Below, one piece after another: positions 1 to 6,404 of a stretch of 7,905 nucleotides of DNA. The stretch comes from an uncultured Clostridia bacterium (GTDB taxonomy: Bacteria; Bacillota; Clostridia; TANB77; CAG-508): the NCBI GenBank assembly GCA_947632745.1, contig CANRQH010000061.1:1-7905 (forward strand), written 5' to 3'. How positions within the stretch are numbered: position 1 is the stretch's first letter; each line of letters opens with the position of its first letter. A model generated the notes under the pieces. The model saw only the letters and a program-made list of their open reading frames with translations, did no database searches and was not told the DNA's origin. The translations under genes and the position numbers were made by a program.

Positions 1-2387
1 ACTTCTCTAAATCCTTTTTCTACTTTTCCAAAATCAAACATTGTTTCTGTAATATATTCATCTTCACCAAATTCTATTGTTGTAAAGTCTAAATCATAAT
101 TTTCATTTGTACTTAAATCTTCTTTAAATAAAATATAATCTTCTGACTTATTTGTTTTATAATATACATCATAGGTTAAGTCTTGATTCCAAGTACCTGT
201 TGTCATTTTTTCTAATCTTATATAGTCTGTTGGAAGAAAATCATAAAATTTAAAGTTATCTAAATAAACATTTGAGTTATTTGCTACATTGCTAAACTCA
301 TAATTGACTTTTTCTCCAGGTTTGATTTCTGCTGTACCTTTCTTATCATCATCTACTGTAATTTCAACTGGCTCATTTTCAATTGTTTCTGGAATTGTCT
401 CACCATAATTTTTAATTTCAAACTCGTATGTGTTTTCATTTAATAAATAATAAACAGATCCTGTATCTAATTCTTTTAGATAATATTTTCCATAAGGCAA
501 TAATTCGCTTGTAGCTTTTCCTGTTTCATCTGTTTTTAATGTGCCAACTTGCTCATTATTTTCGTTATAAATTCCGAATTCTGCTCCTTCTAAAGTTGCT
601 CCAGTTTTACTATCAACTTTTGTTACTTGAACATATCCTTGAATTAATTGATTTTCAAATTTAACAGAAGTTATTTCATTTTCTTTTAAAGTTATTGTTT
701 TTTCTTCATCTGACAATACATAATTTTCTAATGTTTTAGATTCGCGTAATTTTAATTTTGAAACATCTCTTATAGGATATCTACTAGTTAAAGCTTCGCC
801 ATTTTCGTTTGTAACTATTTTTTCAAGGACATTATCGTTTTCGTCAAGGACTTCAAATTCTACACCTTCCAATTTTATTTCATTATTGTCTTTATCTACC
901 TTTATTACTTTTATCTGTCCTTTCTTTAACTCATTTTCAACTGTAGTATTTGTTAAATTGTTCCATTCTATTTTTACTTCTGCATCTTTTGCTAGATTAT
1001 ACCATCTATTTGTTTCAGTTTCAATTAATTTATAATTTCCTGTTCTCAAATTTTCAATTTTAATTTCTCCATTGACATCCGTTCTATATGTTCCAATTAC
1101 TTTTCCAAACTCTTCAGAATAAAGTTGAAATTCTACATTTCCTAAAGTAATCTTATGATTATCTTTATCTATTTTATAAATTTTTAAATCTCCTCTTTTA
1201 TGCTCATTTGTTATTGTTTTTGTAGCAGTTTTATTATATTCTACATATACATCAAAATCTGCTTCATTTAAAATATAATTATCATTTGTAGAAATTTCTT
1301 TTAATACATAATCACCTTGATATAATTTAGAAAAACTTGCCTCTCCATTACTGTCTGTTGTTGCATTTGCAATAACTGTTCCATCATTTTTCTTTAATTG
1401 GAATGTTACTCCTTCTATTGGTAAATTTGTTTCTGCATCATTTTTTATAATTTTTATTTTTCCCGTATCAGTTTTAACATTAAGCGTTGCAGTACCTGTG
1501 ACATCATTATATGGATCATAAGTTAAAGCATAATTTTGTGTACCAGATATTCTTGTTCTTCCATAAAATACAGGATATGTTTTTGCTTTTGCTTGAAGTG
1601 AAAAGACTACATTTATATCAGAACCCATTTCTGCTTTAGGTATTCTAACTTTAAAATTTTCTCCTCCTGAAAAAGTCATTTTAGAGCTATTATTTAAATC
1701 CGTTATAACAGCCCCATTTGGCAAACCATTTGTAGCTGTTATAGTATAACTTTCTGCATTTACTCCACAAACAGGTCTAAATTCTTGAGAATAATAATCT
1801 CCATCTTCAACTAATTCCCCAACTCTTTCAACAGTTATTCCATCTGAATAAGGAGTTTGTGAGCCATATCTACCTGCATCTACTATTTGACATATTGCAT
1901 TTGCAATTTTTGTTCCTCTTTCATCTCCTCCATGAAAACGAGCTTCTGCATCCCATCCATACATAACGCTGTAGACGGCTTCTTTAGTGGCTACAAACGC
2001 GTCATATTCATTTTCTACACCCAATTGACTTGGTGTCTTGTATGGATAACCGTTGATAATAGTTCTCCATATTTGGACATTATCTAGCATTGAACTTATA
2101 TCTACGCTATAATTTTCTCTCCTTCCTACCCCGTCTAAATCATGGTCCATACAATATGCAGGGTATTCCTTCCCATTTTCTCTATAAGCTACATAATTAC
2201 AAATTACATAACTCCAATTTCCAATTTCTTCTTTCCAATATTGTAAATGTCTCCCGCAGTCGCCTTTATCCTCAATAAGCGCTTCATTCATAGGTATAGA
2301 AGCAAATACTATATTACTTATATTTGTTAAAAATATTGATAGTAGCATTAATATTGCTACTAATTTTTTTAGAATTTTACTATTCAT
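1..2387 (-). CDS. Secreted surface protein with thioester-like domain and four Cna-B repeats, 3' end outside window
   Basis: The frame is open from ATG at 2387 to base 1 (795 codons), so the C-terminus, where a sortase signal would be expected, is missing. AGGAGG at 2396-2401 lies 8 bases before the ATG. A signal peptide covers about residues 1-29 (lysines, a hydrophobic run, then IVFA). Residues 40-180 resemble the thioester domains of Gram-positive adhesins, with a candidate cysteine C79 (YPAYC) and a TxxAxY motif at 134-139, but no glutamine there (K135, E136). Four Cna-B/SpaA-type repeats of about 90 residues follow at about 310-397, 398-489, 490-582 and 583-673. Each keeps the lysine, glutamate and asparagine of a self-formed isopeptide bond: K315/E364/N394, K405/E456/N485, K496/E549/N579 and K590/E639/N671. 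Residues 674-795 start a different beta-rich domain. With the nearby sortase this suggests a wall-anchored adhesin or pilus-like stalk of the conjugative element. The domain architecture is visible; the binding target is unknown. Confidence 0.9.
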   Translation of the reverse strand, partial: MNSKILKKLVAILMLLSIFLTNISNIVFASIPMNEALIEDKGDCGRHLQYWKEEIGNWSYVICNYVAYRENGKEYPAYCMDHDLDGVGRRENYSVDISSMLDNVQIWRTIINGYPYKTPSQLGVENEYDAFVATKEAVYSVMYGWDAEARFHGGDERGTKIANAICQIVDAGRYGSQTPYSDGITVERVGELVEDGDYYSQEFRPVCGVNAESYTITATNGLPNGAVITDLNNSSKMTFSGGENFKVRIPKAEMGSDINVVFSLQAKAKTYPVFYGRTRISGTQNYALTYDPYNDVTGTATLNVKTDTGKIKIIKNDAETNLPIEGVTFQLKKNDGTVIANATTDSNGEASFSKLYQGDYVLKEISTNDNYILNEADFDVYVEYNKTATKTITNEHKRGDLKIYKIDKDNHKITLGNVEFQLYSEEFGKVIGTYRTDVNGEIKIENLRTGNYKLIETETNRWYNLAKDAEVKIEWNNLTNTTVENELKKGQIKVIKVDKDNNEIKLEGVEFEVLDENDNVLEKIVTNENGEALTSRYPIRDVSKLKLRESKTLENYVLSDEEKTITLKENEITSVKFENQLIQGYVQVTKVDSKTGATLEGAEFGIYNENNEQVGTLKTDETGKATSELLPYGKYYLKELDTGSVYYLLNENTYEFEIKNYGETIPETIENEPVEITVDDDKKGTAEIKPGEKVNYEFSNVANNSNVYLDNFKFYDFLPTDYIRLEKMTTGTWNQDLTYDVYYKTNKSEDYILFKEDLSTNENYDLDFTTIEFGEDEYITETMFDFGKVEKGFRE

Positions 2388-2404
2388 AAATTTTTCCTCC
2401 TTTT

Positions 2405-2440
2405 CCATTAAAAATAGACACCTTAAAGTGTCTATAATGG
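2405..2440 (-). terminator. Hairpin between the 243-residue gene and the surface protein gene (weak terminator or attenuator)
   Basis: On the minus strand ATAGACAC (2435-2428) pairs perfectly with GTGTCTAT (2421-2414) around a six-base loop, followed by a short run of T. CCATT (2440-2436) can also pair with AATGG (2409-2405), leaving the four T as a bulge. It begins four bases after the stop of the upstream gene and ends just before the AGGAGG of the surface protein gene. There is no room for a promoter between, so it either ends most transcripts and lets some through, or protects an mRNA end. Confidence 0.6.
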
Positions 2441-2444
2441 TTTA

Positions 2445-3176
2445 TTAAATTATATAACATTCTGTCATAATTAATTGCCCATTTTTGTAATAATCTTCTG
2501 CATATATTCTAATTGTACCGAATTTATTTGTAATTGCACTTTTTACACGATTCTCAGTAAATGTGAATTGATTTGTATATTTTTTTATTGAGCTATCTAC
2601 TTGAATTGTGTAACCGTATTTTTTCATAAATTCAGATTCATTATTTTGTATAGTTTTAATTATTTGGTTTATCATTGTGTTATTTACAGTATAAGTTTCT
2701 TCAACTTTAGTTTGTTGTTCTTTTTCTTTGGTATTACTACTATTGTCTGAACTTTGAGTTGTATTTTCTTTAGTTGTATTATTTATTTTTTCTTTTGTAG
2801 ATGCTTGCTTCTGTTCGCTTTTTGATTGTTCTTGTACAGCTTTGCTTTCTTGATTAATTATAGTAGAAGTAGTTTGCTTTTTATTTTCTTGATTTTTATC
2901 AATTTCTTTTGATGTTTCAACAATTTCACCTTTATTTTCTACAATTACATCATCTTCAATAACTTCAGTATTACTTTCTTGAGTTACCTCGTTTTCTGTA
3001 ATTGAGTCTTCTTCTATATCTTCACTTATAATATTTTCAGTATCTTCATTGATTACATTACTTGCATCAGATATTTGCAATTCTTTGCTTGTACAAAATA
3101 CTCTTGCTAAATTTACTCCTATTATAACTATAACTAAAAAAATAATTATGCCTATACATACTTTTTTCTTATCCAT
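2445..3176 (-). CDS. Membrane-anchored extracellular protein of unknown function, 243 residues
   Basis: A short basic N-terminus precedes one membrane segment (about residues 7-25). A long low-complexity stretch follows (about 36-160), rich in Glu, Asn, Thr, Gln and Ser and first acidic, then Lys/Gln-rich, which looks like an extended cell-wall spacer. A compact C-terminal domain (about 161-243) contains KKYGYTIQVDSS, NKFGTIRIYAEDYY and a Cys near the end (C240). I do not recognise the family. AGGAG at 3186-3190 lies 9 bases before the ATG; a nearer ATG at 3183 is out of frame and stops after four codons. It lies between a sortase gene and a surface-protein gene in the same direction, so a role at the envelope of the conjugative apparatus is likely but not shown. 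No sortase motif is visible; the anchor is the N-terminal helix. Its one relevant CGG triplet types (TTC GGT, TAC GGT) are out of frame and cause no break. Confidence 0.75.
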   Translation of the reverse strand: MDKKKVCIGIIIFLVIVIIGVNLARVFCTSKELQISDASNVINEDTENIISEDIEEDSITENEVTQESNTEVIEDDVIVENKGEIVETSKEIDKNQENKKQTTSTIINQESKAVQEQSKSEQKQASTKEKINNTTKENTTQSSDNSSNTKEKEQQTKVEETYTVNNTMINQIIKTIQNNESEFMKKYGYTIQVDSSIKKYTNQFTFTENRVKSAITNKFGTIRIYAEDYYKNGQLIMTECYII

Positions 3177-3264
3177 AAGACATTACTCCTTTCTATATAT
3201 TTTTTTATATACTAATAGCGTAACATCTTTTTTTTAATTTTGGCAATACTGAAGTAAAAAAAAT

Positions 3265-3843
3265 TTAATTAGCTTCTATTGCTTGAACGCAAAGCCTTTG
3301 AGATGGTTTTTTCTTAACACAAGTTATAAGTGTTAAATAATTTTCATCTGTATTTTCGAGTAAAGACCAATCTGTTGCAGAAATTTTTGTTACATTTTTT
3401 ACTTGATATTCTCTTGTACCTAAGTAGCTTATATAAGTAATTTTATCTCCAGTTTCTAGAGTATGCAATTTAGCCCAATATTTATTTGAGTTATGAGCTG
3501 CTAAAGCTACATTTCCATCAAAATATGAGGAATTTTCAAAATGTCCTACGCCTTTATCTAAGGTATCTAGTGTAGTTCCTTCATAGATTAAACCTTCAAA
3601 ACCGATTTTCTCAATTTTGATAATACCAAGTACTTGTTCATCATCTATTTGCAATAATAAATTTTCTGTTGGTTCATGTTCTAATCTGTCCTGAACTTTA
3701 TCATCAGAATAAATTTCGCTTACAGTATCTATTTTAGCCTTATTTTTTAAGTATCCTCTTATAAAAAATGTAGATATAATTGCTATAATAATTAATACTG
3801 AAATAGATGATATAGTAATTACTTTTTTTATGCGTTTACTCAA
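3265..3843 (-). CDS. Sortase (class D-like or related), 192 residues, TTG start
   Basis: A transpeptidase that cleaves a C-terminal sorting motif and links surface proteins to peptidoglycan. One N-terminal membrane anchor (about residues 7-29) is followed by an extracytoplasmic beta-barrel domain from about 70. The catalytic residues are visible: H117 (in LAAHNS), C175 (in TLITC) and R183 (in SQRLCV). The spacing and TLxTC box fit class D or similar clostridial sortases; the class assignment is tentative. The start is TTG at 3843, because AAAGGAGG lies at the right distance and the nearby GTG at 3850 hits a stop after four codons. It sits inside a conjugation operon upstream of a Cna-B surface protein, its likely substrate. 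A terminator-like hairpin directly precedes it. Confidence 0.92.
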   Translation of the reverse strand: MSKRIKKVITISSISVLIIIAIISTFFIRGYLKNKAKIDTVSEIYSDDKVQDRLEHEPTENLLLQIDDEQVLGIIKIEKIGFEGLIYEGTTLDTLDKGVGHFENSSYFDGNVALAAHNSNKYWAKLHTLETGDKITYISYLGTREYQVKNVTKISATDWSLLENTDENYLTLITCVKKKPSQRLCVQAIEAN

Positions 3844-3852
3844 TTTTCACGA

Positions 3853-3858
3853 CCTCCT
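3853..3858 (-). promoter_or_regulatory. Ribosome binding site that decides the TTG start of the sortase
   Basis: AGGAGG within AAAGGAGGTC lies 9 bases upstream of TTG at 3843-3841. No ATG lies in frame at a usable distance, and the closer GTG (3850-3848) is followed by TAA after three further codons. The TTG is therefore the supported start. Confidence 0.8.
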
Positions 3859-3870
3859 TTCTTAATTTTT

Positions 3871-3906
3871 AAAAAATAAAATAGAACTAGCATGTATCCA
3901 GTTCTA
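3871..3906 (-). terminator. Rho-independent terminator overlapping the end of the 124-residue gene
   Basis: On the minus strand TAGAACTGG (3906-3898) pairs with CTAGTTCTA (3890-3882), nine pairs with one G-U, around a seven-base loop. It is followed by a T-rich tract (TTTTATTTTTT). The stop codon TAG of the upstream gene lies inside the stem. The sortase ribosome binding site begins about a dozen bases later, so the sortase is probably transcribed by read-through or from a promoter inside the preceding gene. Confidence 0.7.
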
Positions 3907-4261
3907 AAATATCTTTTATGTATTTTGAAACTTTAGAAAATTGATTTGGATTAGTAATTTTTTCAGTTACTTCATCCAAAGTAAAAGGATCAAATATAAT
4001 GTCATAAATTCCTAGATTTAAAGCATCTTTTAATTCCTTTACTTTATCATTTTCTAAAAGAAGAATAACTTGTATATTTTTACTTCTTACTTTAAACATA
4101 AAGTCTTTAAAATTATACTTATTAGGTTGCAATGTTGCAATTAGTGTAGTTGCTTCTTTTTCTTGTAATATATAATCTGGAAAGTAAACAATTCTACTAT
4201 CATCAATTCTTTTACTTAAATCTCTATCTAACTGCTCATTACCTGTAAAAATTAATACCAT
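3887..4261 (-). CDS. Small receiver-like protein of conjugative elements, 124 residues
   Basis: The protein starts MVLIFTGNEQLDRDLSKRI and alternates hydrophobic strands with helices (VILLLEN, then LGIYDIIFDPFTLDEVTEKI). This resembles the response-regulator-like fold found at the N-terminus of some ParA/TadZ-type or other ATPases, here without any P-loop domain after it. No phosphorylatable aspartate can be assigned with confidence. AGGAGG at 4272-4277 lies 10 bases before the ATG and inside the last codons of the M23 gene, so the two genes are translationally close (three bases apart). The stop codon is buried in a terminator stem. In related elements I would expect a longer protein with an ATPase part, so this may be a stand-alone domain. 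The family assignment is low-confidence inference; the ORF itself is well supported. Confidence 0.65.
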   Translation of the reverse strand: MVLIFTGNEQLDRDLSKRIDDSRIVYFPDYILQEKEATTLIATLQPNKYNFKDFMFKVRSKNIQVILLLENDKVKELKDALNLGIYDIIFDPFTLDEVTEKITNPNQFSKVSKYIKDILELDTC

Positions 4262-4264
4262 TTT

Positions 4265-4938
4265 TTAATTACCTCCTTCAAAATAATCTTCTGGATTAAC
4301 ATAATTCCCATTAACTCTAATTTCAAAATGTGCATGAGGTCCAGTTGAATAACCTGTTGACCCAACTTTTAAAACTGCTTGTCCTTGTACTACCGTTTGA
4401 TTAGCTTCAACAAGTATTTCCGAACCATGTGCATATAATGTTACTATTCCATCTCCGATGGTCTATCATTACCATATTTCCATAAGCTGCATTATAACTT
4501 GCTTTTATAACTGTTCCATCTGCCATTGCAACAAAATCTGCACCTATTGGAGCTGAAATATCAGTACCTGAATGTAGTTTATATACTCCAGTTATTGGAT
4601 GTGTTCTCATACCGAAAATGTGAAGTTATTGTTGTATAGCCAGGGAGTGGCCAAATAAATATTCCTGTAGGAATTAGCCCTTTTCCATCTGTTATATTTG
4701 GTAAAGATGCCCCATCTGATTGTTTCACTTCCAACCACTCTGCATATTGTGCCTCATAATCACTATTACAAAGTTGTTCTGCAATAGCTGTATCTTCTTC
4801 TGTCGTAAATAGTGCATCTACAACAGTACTTATTGCAAAAATTATTAATACTATAATTATGATAAATGGCAAAAAAGGTTTTATAATTTTGAAAGCAATT
4901 TTTTTTGCTTTATTATTTACTTTATTTTTTAGGTTCAT
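4265..4938 (-). CDS. Membrane-anchored M23 peptidase (conjugation wall hydrolase), read through two CGG +1 shifts
   Basis: In triplets the frame stops soon after 4614 and again after 4457. Skipping one base at each in-frame CGG (positions 4614 and 4457) gives one continuous 223-residue protein ending at TAA 4267-4265. It has a membrane helix at about 21-43, a linker, then a complete LytM/M23 zinc domain: FGMRTHPITG at 108-117, H122 and D126 (HSGTD), DHGDG at 159-163, H170 (LYAHG), and H201/H203 (GPHAHFE). The three frame pieces each carry only part of the active site, so no single piece could work. In type IV secretion of Gram-positives this enzyme cuts peptidoglycan for the channel. The start ATG 4938 is chosen because AGG lies 8 bases upstream; GTG 4947 and ATG 4944 are too close to it. 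It overlaps the end of the VirB6-like gene by 17 bases. It could be a pseudogene, but the intact motifs argue against this. Confidence 0.85.
4454..4457 (-). other. In-frame CGGA, apparent +1 shift site 2 of the M23 gene
   Basis: The coding strand reads CAT CGG AGA in the incoming frame. Dropping C (position 4457) gives CAT GGA GAT GGA, restoring the M23 motif DHGDG and the following TLYAHG. The next 63 codons to the stop are open and in family register. Confidence 0.85.
4611..4614 (-). other. In-frame CGGT, apparent +1 shift site 1 of the M23 gene
   Basis: The coding strand reads CAT TTT CGG TAT GAG in the incoming frame, with a stop ten codons later. Dropping C (position 4614) gives TTT GGT ATG AGA ACA CAT CCA, the conserved FGxRxHP motif of M23 peptidases. 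Confidence 0.85.
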
Positions 4939-6391
4939 TTTCATCACCTAACTTTTTTATTTCATTACTTCTGTTTATATATTCTGTGTTTTGAAATTTA
5001 TTTTCTCTATTTCTTTGCGCAATTTTATATGGAGATTTATAAAAATCTCCTTCTGCCATTTTTGCTCCAATGGAGATATATGATTTTGTTCCATTAAAAC
5101 CAGCTCTTGCAACTTTTCTCGCAACTGATTTTATATTACTTTTATTTTCGTTACTTCTTATATTAGATATTGGAGTTTGAGTATTATTATTATTTGTATT
5201 TTGTAATACGGTCCTTACAGGATTTATATTTCCATCATAGTCCTTTTCAGAGCTTAAATTCATACTAGGATTAATAATTGACTTTGCTCTATTTACAAAT
5301 CCTTGTAATCCTTTACCCGAATTTTCATTATTTGAATCTCCTGTTTTCATGTTTTGTGATGGTGAATTAAATTGTTCTTTTATTGCCCCCAAACTTGAGC
5401 CTATCATTGTCCCCATTCCAATAACTCTGCCTGTCATTTGTTCGTTATCTATTCCAGCAATTCTACTTGTCAGATTTTGTAAACAATTCATCAACGCATC
5501 TGCTAATGGTAATATCATCATAGCCCATATTAAAGATACCGCCCAGCCTCCACCACTAGGTAGAAAAGCTAGATAAATAAGGAATAAAAAACAATATACA
5601 AATTGCATAAAAATATTCATAATTATTTGACCTGCCCAAATTGATGCTGCTGTGACATTTTTATTAATTATCCATAATCCACATGCAACAGGTGTAAATA
5701 TAGTAAATATAATAATTGTAAATTGTCTAACAATAAATTTTATATTTAATTTTACAAATAAATATATAAACATTGCTATTACTAAAGCTGTTGTAATTGC
5801 ATTTCCAGTCCTTATAGATGTTAGCATACTATTTCCTAATGAGGCCTCTAATGTACCATTATTAGCTGCAGTCAATAGTAAATTTACTAAACTATTATTC
5901 ATGAATAATAAAAACTTAATAAATAATGGAGCAAGTGCAATTAACACCCCTCCACATACAAGTCGCATTAAGCTTTCTTTTGCTTCACTTTTTTTAGCCG
6001 TATTCATACCTGCACACATTATTTTATAAGATAATATAAATACAGCAATTAAAATTAAAATTCCTGATATAATTGCAAAAACATTGTACCACTTCATTGT
6101 CTTTCTCCACAGTTCTTCAGTAAATGGGGATAAAGAATCATTTTGAATATTTTTATTAAATATTAAACTATCATAATCTTTAAATCCTACATTTAATTCT
6201 TTTGAAGTTGAAAAATCAAAAATAGTTTGAGCAATACCACCAATACATTCAGCAATTATTTTTTCAAATAAAGAACCTTCTTCTTGTTTTACCTGCTTTT
6301 TAAAATCAATATCATCAGCACCATAGCAAATTGGAGATAGTAAAAAAAACATTGCTAAAATAATTACTAAACTTTTCAATATTTTTTTCAT
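4922..6391 (-). CDS. VirB6/TrbL-like multispanning conjugation membrane protein, 489 residues
   Basis: The inner-membrane channel component of the type IV secretion system. The protein opens with a signal peptide (about residues 1-24, ending CYGA) and an extracytoplasmic stretch. Then come about six membrane segments near 102-126, 145-165, 198-215, 220-242, 252-277 and 283-302, and a soluble Asn/Ser-rich tail (about 340-489). The glycine-rich loop GGGWAVSLIWAMM and the segment PLADALMNCLQ fit this family of clostridial elements. The frame is open to an ATG at 6430, but the real start is the ATG at 6391: AGGAGG lies 7 bases before it, and a signal peptide starts there. The gene follows virB4 (stop 6405) directly, and its last codons overlap the start of the M23 gene. 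It contains no in-frame CGG and no frame break; it does use one in-frame CGA (5965-5963). Confidence 0.85.
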   Translation of the reverse strand: MKKILKSLVIILAMFFLLSPICYGADDIDFKKQVKQEEGSLFEKIIAECIGGIAQTIFDFSTSKELNVGFKDYDSLIFNKNIQNDSLSPFTEELWRKTMKWYNVFAIISGILILIAVFILSYKIMCAGMNTAKKSEAKESLMRLVCGGVLIALAPLFIKFLLFMNNSLVNLLLTAANNGTLEASLGNSMLTSIRTGNAITTALVIAMFIYLFVKLNIKFIVRQFTIIIFTIFTPVACGLWIINKNVTAASIWAGQIIMNIFMQFVYCFLFLIYLAFLPSGGGWAVSLIWAMMILPLADALMNCLQNLTSRIAGIDNEQMTGRVIGMGTMIGSSLGAIKEQFNSPSQNMKTGDSNNENSGKGLQGFVNRAKSIINPSMNLSSEKDYDGNINPVRTVLQNTNNNNTQTPISNIRSNENKSNIKSVARKVARAGFNGTKSYISIGAKMAEGDFYKSPYKIAQRNRENKFQNTEYINRSNEIKKLGDENEPKK

Positions 6392-6398
6392 TGTTATC

Positions 6399-6404
6399 CC
6401 TCCT
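6399..6404 (-). promoter_or_regulatory. Ribosome binding site that fixes the start of the VirB6-like gene
   Basis: AGGAGG immediately follows the virB4 stop codon (TAA, 6407-6405) and lies 7 bases before ATG 6391. This rules out the longer reading from ATG 6430, which would begin inside the virB4 tail. Confidence 0.85.

Noticed and set aside
3177..3264. Promoter or terminator between the sortase and 243-residue genes
   Set aside because: The stretch is A/T runs with a TTGCCA and TATTAG-like boxes at wrong spacing, and only an A8/T8 pairing with a long loop. Neither signal is convincing.
5652..6029. Plus-strand open frames (for example 5652-6029, 5349-5576, 7264-7674, 1887-2278)
   Set aside because: They lie opposite well-supported minus-strand genes, have no ribosome binding site context, and read as mirror images of membrane or coding segments.
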